Below, in pieces: positions 1-9,020 of a stretch of DNA of 64,000 bases. The position numbers and the translations under genes were made by a program. Numbering within the stretch: position 1 is the first letter of the stretch; each line of letters begins with the position of its first letter. The notes beneath the pieces are model-generated. The model did no database searches. It had not been told where the DNA came from and was given only the letters and a program-made list of their open reading frames with translations. Source of the DNA: Alphaproteobacteria bacterium (GTDB lineage: Bacteria; Pseudomonadota; Alphaproteobacteria; Rhodobacterales; Rhodobacteraceae); the NCBI GenBank assembly GCA_030425925.1, contig JAUHZO010000007.1:162551-226550 (forward strand), read 5' to 3'.

Positions 1-1619
1 TCGGCATGAACTGCTATGTCTACGGCTACGGCAAACCGGGGGCCGAGCGGCTGATCGTCGTCGATCTGGGCGTGACCTTTCCCGACATGGACGGCACGCC
101 GGGCGTGGATCTGATCCTGCCCGACATCACCTGGCTGAAGGAAAACCGCAACCGGATCGACGCGATCTTCATCACCCATGCGCATGAGGACCATGTGGGC
201 GCGGTGGGGCATTGCTTTGAACAGCTGGGCGCGCCGATCCATGCGCGGGCCTTCACGGCGAACATCGCGCGCGGCAAGCTGTCGGAATACGGGATTGGCG
301 AGAAGGCGGTGCGCACCGCGTCCAAATGGCCCGAGACCGTGCAGGCCGGGCCGTTCCGCGTGGGGTTCCTGCCGATCTCGCACTCGATCCCGGAATCGAG
401 CGCGCTGGTGATCGACAGCCCGGCGGGGCGCGTCATCCATACCGGAGATTTCAAGCTGGACACGCAGCCGCTGGTGGGCGAGCCGTGGGATCCCGCGCTC
501 TGGAGCGAGGTGGCCCGGCCGGGCGTTCTGGCGCTGGTCTGCGATTCGACCAACGTGTTCTCGGAACATCCCGGGCGGTCGGAATCCTCGGTCGGGCCGG
601 AGGTGGAGGCGCTGGTCGCCGGGGCGAAACAGATGGTGGTGGCGACCACCTTTGCCTCCAACGTGGCGCGGGTCAAGACGCTGGCGGAGGCGGGCGAGCG
701 GGCCGGGCGGTCGATCTGCCTTTTGGGCCGGGCGATGCGGCGGATGATCGAGGCGGCGGTGGAAACCGGCGTGCTGACCTCGTTCCCCAAGGTGATCGCA
801 CCCGAGGACGTGACCCAGATCCCGCGCGAGAACGTCATGCTGATCGTGACCGGATCCCAGGGCGAACGCCGGGCGGCCAGCGCGCAGCTGGCCCGCGGCA
901 AGTTCAACGGGATCGAGATGAAGGAGGGCGATCTGTTCCTGTTCTCCTCCAAGACGATCCCGGGCAATGAACGCGGCGTGATCCGGATCATGAACATGTT
1001 CTCGGAACAGGGTGTGGACGTGATCGACGATTCCGGCGGCAGGTACCATGTGTCCGGCCATGCCAATCGGCCGGACCTGGAAACGGTGCAGGACCTGGTG
1101 CAGCCGCAGATCGTGGTGCCGATGCATGGCGAACACCGCCACCTGCGCGAGCATGTCAAGCTGACGCAGGCGCGGGGCCGAAAGGGCGTGCTGGCGGTGA
1201 ACGGGATGATGATCGAGCTGTCGGGCAACGCGCCCCGCGTGGTGGAGCATGTGGAGACCGGGCGCACCTATCTTGATGGCTCGGTCCAGATCGGTGCGCT
1301 GGACGGGGTCGTGCGCGACCGTATCCGCATGGCGCTGAACGGTCACGTGGTGGTGACCGTGATCCTGGACGAAGAGGATGCGCCGCTGGGCGATCCCTGG
1401 TGCGACCTGAAGGGCCTGCCCGAGACCGGCCGCAGCCACGCGCCGCTGACGGATGTGCTGGAGGAAGACCTGAGCCAGTTCATCGGACGTGCCGGAGACA
1501 AGACCCTGGCCGATGACGACAAGCTGGAAGAGGGGCTGGTGCGTGTGGTGCGCAATACCTGCCAGAGCGAGATCGGCAAGAAGCCCGAGGTGACGGTGGT
1601 GGTGTCGCGGTTGGCGTAG
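1..1619 (+). CDS. rnj: Ribonuclease J, 5' partial
   Basis: This is a metallo-beta-lactamase/beta-CASP nuclease that degrades and matures RNA (5'-3' exo- and endonuclease activity in the family). The frame is open to the window edge and the first visible codons read Ile-Gly-Met-Asn, matching the GGAGEIGMN start region of RNase J, so only about 18 residues appear to be missing. The zinc motif THAHEDHVGA lies about 60 residues in, IHTGDFK follows near residue 140, and the beta-CASP part includes SGHANRPDL and VPMHGEHRHL. The stop codon lies inside a 28-bp palindrome. The gene converges on the DEAD-box helicase. The family assignment is secure; the true start is outside the window. Confidence 0.95.
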   Translation, partial: GMNCYVYGYGKPGAERLIVVDLGVTFPDMDGTPGVDLILPDITWLKENRNRIDAIFITHAHEDHVGAVGHCFEQLGAPIHARAFTANIARGKLSEYGIGEKAVRTASKWPETVQAGPFRVGFLPISHSIPESSALVIDSPAGRVIHTGDFKLDTQPLVGEPWDPALWSEVARPGVLALVCDSTNVFSEHPGRSESSVGPEVEALVAGAKQMVVATTFASNVARVKTLAEAGERAGRSICLLGRAMRRMIEAAVETGVLTSFPKVIAPEDVTQIPRENVMLIVTGSQGERRAASAQLARGKFNGIEMKEGDLFLFSSKTIPGNERGVIRIMNMFSEQGVDVIDDSGGRYHVSGHANRPDLETVQDLVQPQIVVPMHGEHRHLREHVKLTQARGRKGVLAVNGMMIELSGNAPRVVEHVETGRTYLDGSVQIGALDGVVRDRIRMALNGHVVVTVILDEEDAPLGDPWCDLKGLPETGRSHAPLTDVLEEDLSQFIGRAGDKTLADDDKLEEGLVRVVRNTCQSEIGKKPEVTVVVSRLA

Positions 1620-1643
1620 GATGGGTGATATCACCCATCCTAC
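1616..1643. terminator. Perfect 28-bp palindrome between convergent genes
   Basis: The 14-base arm GTAGGATGGGTGAT is followed at once by its exact reverse complement. The element contains the TAG stop of RNase J and lies 23 bp from the helicase stop, so as RNA it would fold on either strand and could act as a bidirectional terminator. There is no T-run, so rho-independent termination is not certain. It resembles the GTAGG-RYGGGT palindromes at 28453 and 31778. Confidence 0.6.
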
Positions 1644-1665
1644 CTCGAACCGCTGAGCCGGAGCT

Positions 1666-3015
1666 TCAGCCCGCGCGCCGTTCCTCGAAGCTCAGCGCGA
1701 TGAATTCCGGCATGTGGTCGCCCATGCCCACCACGTTGCTGTCCTGGCGGCTCTCGTCGCCATGGCGCGGACCACGCTCGGACCGGCGCGAGCGCGTGCG
1801 CGTGGGTTTGCGGTCCTCCGTCTCGGCGCGCGGTGCCCGGCTCGGCTCCTCCACCGGGGCGGCGGTCTTGACCGGGTTCTCGATACGCGGGATTTGCTTC
1901 TGGATCAGCTTTTCCACGCCGTCGAGATACTTGTCGTCGCGCGGTACACAGATGGTGAAGGCCTTGCCCGAGCGTCCGGCGCGTCCGGTGCGGCCGATGC
2001 GGTGGACGTAATCCTCGGCATGGCTTGGCACGTCGAAGTTGAACACGTGGCTGACCGCCGGGATGTCCAGGCCGCGCGCGGCCACGTCCGAGGCAATCAG
2101 CAGGCGCAGATCGCCATTGCGGAAGCCGTCCAGCGTGCGGGTGCGCTGCGACTGGTCCAGGTCGCCATGGATCGCGGCGGCGTCATAGCCGTATTTCTTC
2201 AGCGATTTCGCCACGATATCCACATCGACCTTGCGGTTGCAGAAGATGATGGCGTTGGTGCAGGCCGCGCCTTCGGCGTCGATCAGCGCACGCAGAACGG
2301 CCCGTTTTTCCGAGCCTTCGCGATCCTTGCGCGAGGGTTTGAACACAACCGCCGCCTGTTCGATGGTCTCGGACGCGGTGGCCTGCCGCGCCACCTCGAT
2401 CCGGGCGGGGGCCGACAGGAAGGTGTTGGTGATGCGCTCGATCTCCGGCGCCATGGTGGCCGAGAAGAACAGCGTCTGCCGGGTGAACGGCGTGAGCGAG
2501 AAGATGCGTTCGATATCCGGGATGAAACCCATGTCGAGCATGCGGTCGGCTTCGTCCACCACCATGATCTCGATGCCGGTCAGCAGCAGCTTTCCGCGCT
2601 CGAAATGGTCCAGCAGGCGGCCCGGCGTGGCGATCAGCACGTCGACGCCCTTGTCGATCAGGATGTCCTGTTCCTTGAAGGACACGCCGCCGATCAGCAG
2701 CGCCTTTGTCAGCTTCACGTATTGCGAATAGGTGTCGAAGTTCTCGGCCACCTGCGCCGCCAGTTCCCGTGTCGGGCACAGCACCAGCGAACGCGGCATC
2801 CGCGCGCGGGCGCGCCCCCGGGCCAGCTTGGTGATCATCGGCAGGGTAAAGCTTGCGGTCTTGCCGGTGCCGGTCTGGGCGATGCCAAGGACGTCCTTGC
2901 CGTCCAGCGCGGGCGGGATCGCCCCTTCCTGGATCGGCGTGGGGGTTTCGTACCCGGCTTCTTCGATGGCTTTCAGAACCTTGGGGTTCAGGTTCAGGTC
3001 GGAAAATTTTGTCAT
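1666..3015 (-). CDS. DEAD-box ATP-dependent RNA helicase (RhlE/DeaD-like)
   Basis: This is a 449-residue superfamily 2 RNA helicase, with a likely role in RNA remodelling or ribosome assembly. Visible motifs are the Q motif TPTPIQ (about 24-29), Walker A AQTGTGKT (46-53), PTRELAAQ (81-88), VDEAD (153-157), SAT (185-187) and a C-terminal HRIGRTGR. The tail is basic and Arg-rich, as in RhlE-type enzymes. I chose the ATG that gives MTKFSDL, because helicases of this type begin there. An in-frame ATG at 3090 would add 25 residues that do not look like the family. The predicted promoter at 3110-3138 leaves a leader of about 90 nt that could include that upstream ATG. The family is certain; the subfamily and exact start are less so. 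Confidence 0.93.
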   Translation of the reverse strand: MTKFSDLNLNPKVLKAIEEAGYETPTPIQEGAIPPALDGKDVLGIAQTGTGKTASFTLPMITKLARGRARARMPRSLVLCPTRELAAQVAENFDTYSQYVKLTKALLIGGVSFKEQDILIDKGVDVLIATPGRLLDHFERGKLLLTGIEIMVVDEADRMLDMGFIPDIERIFSLTPFTRQTLFFSATMAPEIERITNTFLSAPARIEVARQATASETIEQAAVVFKPSRKDREGSEKRAVLRALIDAEGAACTNAIIFCNRKVDVDIVAKSLKKYGYDAAAIHGDLDQSQRTRTLDGFRNGDLRLLIASDVAARGLDIPAVSHVFNFDVPSHAEDYVHRIGRTGRAGRSGKAFTICVPRDDKYLDGVEKLIQKQIPRIENPVKTAAPVEEPSRAPRAETEDRKPTRTRSRRSERGPRHGDESRQDSNVVGMGDHMPEFIALSFEERRAG

Positions 3016-3109
3016 GTGTGTCCGTATCATTGCGGACACTGACCTGGCCCGCACGTCTGTTGGGGTCAGGCCCGGATGGCCCTGAGTCATCTCTCACCCC
3101 GCGGGCGCC

Positions 3110-3138
3110 TTTTTACGGAGTTTCACCTGAGAGGTCAA
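3110..3138 (-). promoter_or_regulatory. Predicted sigma-70 promoter of the DEAD-box helicase
   Basis: On the minus strand TTGACC (3138-3133) is followed after exactly 17 bases by TAAAAA (3115-3110). Transcription would start near 3103. The resulting leader holds a short stem, TGTCCG pairing with CGGACA (about 3020-3040), just before the chosen ATG. Confidence 0.5.
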
Positions 3139-3202
3139 TCGGCCCGCCCGGGGCGGTGATGCGGAAATGCCGCGCGTGTTTCGTATCGGTGAACAATCCG
3201 GC

Positions 3203-4168
3203 TCAGCTGGCGGGATTGGCTGCCGGATCGGTGCCGGGGAAGTGCTTTTGCCGCAGCGCCTCCAGCCCCATCGCGTGCCGTCGCAACAGGCCGTTTTGCG
3301 CCAGCCGGTCGACCAGAAAGGGGGATGCGGTGCAGACCTCGTCAAAGAACAGCCGCAGCGCGTTCTCGCCGCCTTCCGCCTCGATCAGGCCAAAGAGGTC
3401 GTGCAGGCTGAGCGCGCTGCCGTCGCGCACCTGCGGTTTCAACTCGGCCCGGTAGGATCCGCGCGCCAGCCGAAAGCGGTAGGCCTGCAGGAAATGCGCC
3501 CAGTCGGCGGCGTGGAAATGGCCCAGTTCGGTCCCGGTCAGCGGCACCTCGCCGGGGTTCTGCTGGCCGTCGAGGATCACGTTGTGGATGCGCACCTGCA
3601 GCCCCTTGGTGCCGGGGCGGAAGAACAGCTTGCCCGCGACATGGCTGAGAAAGCCGCCCGACAGATGCGCGCCCCATGTGGGAAAGCAGGCGCGGGCCGC
3701 CGCCTGCCGCGCGGCCTGGTCAAGGTGGAAGGCCTTGAACAGGGTTTCGCCCGGCGGCGTGTCACGCCCCGGGGCCAGGGCCTCCACCGGGCGGACACGG
3801 GCGCAAAGCGCCGCCTCGGGCAGGGCGGCCAGCTGGTCGGCCAGGGGCGTGGCGGGCAGCAGGAACTCGTCCACGTCGATATGGGCCAGCCAGTCGACCT
3901 CGGGCTTGCGGTTGTTGGCGTGGCGCGCGTTCATGGTCTGGCGCACCTGGTGCATGTCCGGACGGCCCTTGCGCCTGGCCCAATAGGCGGCGTCGGTGTG
4001 CAGAACGCGCAGCTTGGGGTGCGCCGCAAGCGCGGCCTGCGTCCTTGGCACATCGTCGTCGAGATAGAGGTAGATGCGGTGCGCGCCATGCTCCAGATGC
4101 CAGGCGGCAAAGCGCTGGATCGCGTCCAGCGGTGCCTTGACGGTGCTGACCGTGCCCCAGCGGATCAC
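3203..4168 (-). CDS. Glycosyltransferase family 2-like protein
   Basis: This 321-residue protein resembles the Glyco_tranf_2_4 group of GT-A-fold glycosyltransferases. The N-terminal Rossmann-like part runs from residue 2, and the DxD-type motif HIDVDEFLL is at about 97-105. Donor and acceptor cannot be told from sequence. It starts at GTG, overlapping the upstream stop as GTGA, so it is probably translationally coupled to the larger gene before it. The protein is clearly paralogous to the C-terminal half of that neighbour: both share RWG-VSTVKAPL, DVDEFLL, GGFLSH and FFDEVC blocks in the same order. The pair follows rsmA on the same strand after 71 bp and may belong to the same transcript. 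Confidence 0.8.
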   Translation of the reverse strand: MIRWGTVSTVKAPLDAIQRFAAWHLEHGAHRIYLYLDDDVPRTQAALAAHPKLRVLHTDAAYWARRKGRPDMHQVRQTMNARHANNRKPEVDWLAHIDVDEFLLPATPLADQLAALPEAALCARVRPVEALAPGRDTPPGETLFKAFHLDQAARQAAARACFPTWGAHLSGGFLSHVAGKLFFRPGTKGLQVRIHNVILDGQQNPGEVPLTGTELGHFHAADWAHFLQAYRFRLARGSYRAELKPQVRDGSALSLHDLFGLIEAEGGENALRLFFDEVCTASPFLVDRLAQNGLLRRHAMGLEALRQKHFPGTDPAANPAS

Positions 4169-5898
4169 GGCAAGGCCCCGAAGACGCGGGCAACGGCGGC
4201 ATCGAGGTCCAGCTTGCGGGTCAGCAGCATCCCGCGGGTGTCGAGCCGTCGGCGCAGTTCCGGCGTGTCGGCGCAGACCTCGTCAAAAAAGGCGCGCAGG
4301 CCGTCCTCGCCCTCTTCCTCGACCAGAAAACGCAGGAGTTCGGCCTGTCCAAGCTCGGGCCGGTCGGAGCGGGGACGATAGGAGCCCTTGGTCTGGCGAA
4401 AGGCCAGATGGGCACGGAAATGCTCCCAGCTGGGCGCGTGCAGATGGGCAAGGTAGAGGCCCGGTGGTTTCATCCGGTTGGTGGCGTCCTCGCCCTTGTG
4501 TTTCAGCGTGTGGATGCCCAGCCGTGTGTCGGGGATGCCGGTGCGGGCCAGCACCTTGCCCGAGGTATGGCTGAGAAAGCCGCCATAGAGATGCAGGCCG
4601 AAGGTCGGGTAGACCTCTTGCAGTTGGGATTTCTTGATACCCGCCTGCTTGTGAGTCAGCTTGAAGGCCTGCGGCACACCGTCCTCGCGTGCGAGCGCTT
4701 CGGCCGGGGGGATGCGGGCGATGGCGGTGGCGGGGGGCAGAGCAGCGAGTTTCCCGGCGATGGGGGCGTCGGTCAGCAGGAATTCGTCCACGTCGAGATG
4801 GCCGAGCCAGTCCAGATCATCTTCCAGAAGCCGCAGCGACCGGGTGGCGTTATGGGCCTGCCGCAGCTGGTGGGCGTCCATCCGGGTCTTGCCTGTCGCG
4901 CGCCAATAGGCATCGTTACAGGGGATTGCGGTGATCCTGGGATGCGCGTTCAGAAAGGCGGCAACGGACGGATCGGGCGCGTCGAGATAGAGGTGCAGAT
5001 GCGCCGCCCCCAGTTCGAGGTGCCAGGCGGCAAAGCGGGCGATGGCGGGCAAGGGGGCCTTGACGGTGCTGACGAGACCCCAGCGCAGGGTGTTGGCGCT
5101 CAGGTGCAGGCGCTGCGCGGGCACTGGCGCGATGTTGGAGCGTTTGCGCGCCCCCTCGCGTTCCTTGCGGGCGCGCATGGTCATCAGGCGGCGCATCACG
5201 GTGCGGTCGTCATGGATCAGCATGTCAAGCAGGTGATGGGCCAGCGGCGCGATGACCGCGTCACCCTCGGCCTCTTGCCAGAGCCGGGCGATCAGGTTCA
5301 CATCCAGCCCGCCGCCCACCAGCGCATAGGCGTCCATGTCCAGCGGCAGCGCGGCTTGTGCCTTGTTGCCCAGCGGATGGGGGGTGTCAGGGGCCAGCCC
5401 TGCATAGAGACGTTCGGATTCGTACAGCTTCATCGTCCCGAACAGCGCGGTCAGCGCTAGCCCGGTGGCGCGCTGGGGCACCGTGACGCCGTGATCGCCA
5501 AAGGTGGTGACGGCCGAGACCAGCCAGCGCGGGTTCAGCCGGTTCAGCAGATGCGCCCCCTGTTCGGCCCAGAGGCGCTGGAACAGGGCGGGCGCATGCG
5601 GCGGCACCGTGCGCTTGCGCAGATGCGAGATCAGCAACGCGTTGAGGAAACACAGTTCGGACTCCCCCGCCAGCTCTGTGCGCAACTGGGCGCATTTGCG
5701 ATGAAAGGAGGAGCGGAAGGGCGGCTGAAAGGCCGGATCGTCCGCGGGGTCGGTCACGATCTGCCCCGCCAACGCCGCAAGGTCGGTGTCCAGCGGCGGC
5801 AGGCCTTCACCCTCGGCATAGCCGAAGGCGTCGCGCCGGGCCTCGTATTGCGACAGCAGGGCGGTGATTCCGCCCTTGTAGGTGGGAACTCTGCTCAT
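4165..5898 (-). CDS. Two-part protein with C-terminal family 2-like glycosyltransferase domain
   Basis: This is a 577-residue protein. Residues about 1-260 are a predominantly helical region I cannot assign to a named family, with a Cys- and Leu-rich stretch around 65-165. Residues about 272-577 form a glycosyltransferase domain with HLDVDEFLL at about 367-375, paralogous to the whole of the downstream gene. The ATG giving MSRVPTYKGG was preferred to an ATG 12 codons upstream because the extra residues look like untranslated leader. The tandem arrangement suggests duplication of the catalytic domain, with one copy fused to an extra N-terminal region. No signal peptide or membrane segment is evident. 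Substrate unknown. Confidence 0.75.
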   Translation of the reverse strand: MSRVPTYKGGITALLSQYEARRDAFGYAEGEGLPPLDTDLAALAGQIVTDPADDPAFQPPFRSSFHRKCAQLRTELAGESELCFLNALLISHLRKRTVPPHAPALFQRLWAEQGAHLLNRLNPRWLVSAVTTFGDHGVTVPQRATGLALTALFGTMKLYESERLYAGLAPDTPHPLGNKAQAALPLDMDAYALVGGGLDVNLIARLWQEAEGDAVIAPLAHHLLDMLIHDDRTVMRRLMTMRARKEREGARKRSNIAPVPAQRLHLSANTLRWGLVSTVKAPLPAIARFAAWHLELGAAHLHLYLDAPDPSVAAFLNAHPRITAIPCNDAYWRATGKTRMDAHQLRQAHNATRSLRLLEDDLDWLGHLDVDEFLLTDAPIAGKLAALPPATAIARIPPAEALAREDGVPQAFKLTHKQAGIKKSQLQEVYPTFGLHLYGGFLSHTSGKVLARTGIPDTRLGIHTLKHKGEDATNRMKPPGLYLAHLHAPSWEHFRAHLAFRQTKGSYRPRSDRPELGQAELLRFLVEEEGEDGLRAFFDEVCADTPELRRRLDTRGMLLTRKLDLDAAVARVFGALP

Positions 5899-5969
5899 GC
5901 GCGCCAGAGTGGCGCGCGCGCCGGACTGCGGCAAGGCAGGTTTGTGGAATTCCGGCGGCGCTGCCGGGG

Positions 5970-6795
5970 TCAGCGTTCAAAGCTGCGCGCCAGGGCACAG
6001 AACGCCTCCAGCGGGACCCGTTCGGCGCGTTCGGTGGGGGCAATGCCGGCGGCGGTCAGCCGGTCCTCGATATCCGGGGCCAGCCCCTTCAGCGCCGCGC
6101 GCAGCATCTTGCGGCGCTGGTTGAAGGCGGTGGCCACCACGCGCTGCAGCAGATCGGCGCGGGCGGGAAAGCGCGGCCCGGGCAGGGCGGTCAGATGCAC
6201 CACGGCCGACGACACCTTGGGCGGCGGAGTGAACGCCCCCGGCGGCAGGCTCAGCGCGACGCGCGCGTCGCAACGCCATTGCGCCAGAACCGCCAGACGG
6301 CCATAGGCCTTGTCCCCCGGTCCGGCGACGATCCGCTCTGCCACCTCGCGCTGGAACATCAGCGTCAGCGTCCGCCAGAACGGCGGCCAGTCCGGCGGCG
6401 TCAGCCAGCGCACCAGCAGTTCGGTGCCGACATTGTAGGGCAGGTTGGCGCAGACCGCGATGGGCGGGGTCAGATGCGCCAGCGGGTCCACCTCCAGCGC
6501 GTCGCCTTCGATCACCTGCAGCCGCCCGGGGCAGGCCTCGGCGATCTCGGCCAGGGCGGGCAGGCAGCGCGGGTCCTTCTCGATCGCCAGCACGCGGCGC
6601 GCGCCTTCGGCCAGAAGCCCGCGGGTCAGCCCGCCGGGGCCGGGGCCGACCTCCAGCACGTCGGTCCGGCTCAGGTCGCCGGGGATGCGGGCGATGCGGG
6701 CGGTCAGGTTGAGGTCGAGCAGGAAGTTCTGCCCCAGCGCCTTGCGTGCCGACAGACCATGCGATGCGATCACCTCGCGCAGCGGGGGCAGGTCG

Positions 6796-6809
<14 letters not shown>
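5970..6809 (-). CDS. rsmA: 16S rRNA (adenine(1518)-N6/adenine(1519)-N6)-dimethyltransferase
   Basis: KsgA/RsmA dimethylates two adjacent adenines in the 3' helix of 16S rRNA during 30S maturation. The 279-residue protein has the entry motif LGQNFL (about 25-30), the SAM-binding loop [11 protein letters not shown] (52-62) and the catalytic NLPYNV (122-127). The helical C-terminal domain ends with a typical FNQRRKMLR stretch. The start [10 protein letters not shown] overlaps the end of pdxA by 14 bp; longer in-frame starts would lie inside pdxA. It is the last gene of the lptF-lptG-lptD-surA-pdxA-rsmA overlap chain. Confidence 0.97.
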
Positions 6810-7784
<975 letters not shown>

Positions 7785-7785
<1 letters not shown>

Positions 7786-9020
7786 CAGCGTTCGATGATC
7801 CGCGCGTCGGCGCGCAGCTGGGCCAGATAGCCCTCGGCCATGGCTTCGAGACGGCGGTTGCGCAGCCCGGTCGAGATCTGCTCGCGGTCCGCCGCACCAT
7901 CGCCTTCGCCGGCCTTGACGGTGCGGCCGCACAGCATCAGGAACACCAGCGTCTGCCCGTTTGCCCGGGTCAGCGCCGTCGACACTTCGCCCGGGTCCAG
8001 CTTGGACAGCTCAAAGGCGATATCGGTGGGGATGTCCGACGGCGGCAGCGTGCCGCGCTCCAGCACCTCGGCGGGCTGGCCCTTGGCAACGCCGTAGAGG
8101 TCGTCGCAGCGGTCCACCTTGCGCGCCAGAACCCGGGCCGCGGCCAGCGTTTCCTTCGACCGGCCCCCGGGCATGTAATAGGCGGCGTATTCCACCGCGG
8201 CGATCTCGGGCGCGGCGTAACCGGTTTCCTCGATGTCGCGCAGCTGGAACAGCGCAATCGCCCCGGGGATGGGCAGCGGATCGGTGACCTCGCCGGGTTT
8301 CAGCGCCAGCACCAGCGGCTGCAGCACCGGCGGCAATTCGCTCAGGTCGCGCCAGGGCAGACGGCCGCCATTGCCGCGCGTGGCGGTGGCGGAATAGCGC
8401 CGCGCCTCGGCCGAGAAGGCGGAGGTGGAGGTCAGCTGCGAAATCCGTCGGGCGCGCTCCTGCACCTCGGCCTGGCGCTGCGCCGGGGCGGGCATGATGA
8501 TCTCGGACAACAGCACCCGAACGTTGGAGCCGCCGCCGGTGCCCGACATGGCGCGGTCGATTTCGGCCTCGCTGACGCTGGCGCGCCCGACAAAGCGCTG
8601 CTGCACCAGAAGCCGCCAGCTGAGCCCGGCCAGCACGAAATCGCGATAGGTCTCTTCGGCGACGCCATTGGCGGCCAACACCTTGATGAACGCGTCCAGG
8701 CTCAGTTCGGCGCGGCTGGCGAATTCGGCCATGCCGTCGCGCACCTCTTCGGGGGCAGGGCGGATGCCCGCGGCCTCGGCGGCCTGCACGCGCAGGCGGT
8801 CGTCGATCAGCAGGTCGAGCGCGGCGCGTTCGGAGGCGCCGGGGATGTTGAACACCTCCATCATCCGCTGGCGCTGCTGCACCTCGTAGCCGGTGATCAC
8901 CTTGTCGTTCACGATCACCGCCGGGGCGAACAGCCCCTGTTGCGCCGCGACGGGCAGCGCGGCAAGGCCCAGCATCAGCACGGCCAGCATGCGGGCAAGA
9001 CTTCCGGTCAGTTTTTGCAT
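7785..9020 (-). CDS. surA: SurA-like periplasmic chaperone/peptidyl-prolyl isomerase
   Basis: This is a 411-residue secreted protein, likely escorting outer-membrane proteins across the periplasm. It has an N-terminal signal peptide ending near PVAAQQG and a SurA N-domain that starts with APAVIVNDKVITGYEV. A parvulin-like segment around residues 180-280 includes GGRLPWRDLSELP. A second, less typical domain contains a Cys pair. The start MQKLTGSLARML sits 13 bp inside the 3' end of lptD. It is co-directional with lptD, itself a SurA-dependent client in Escherichia coli. It diverges from enteric SurA, so the symbol rests on domain layout and neighbourhood. Confidence 0.85.
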
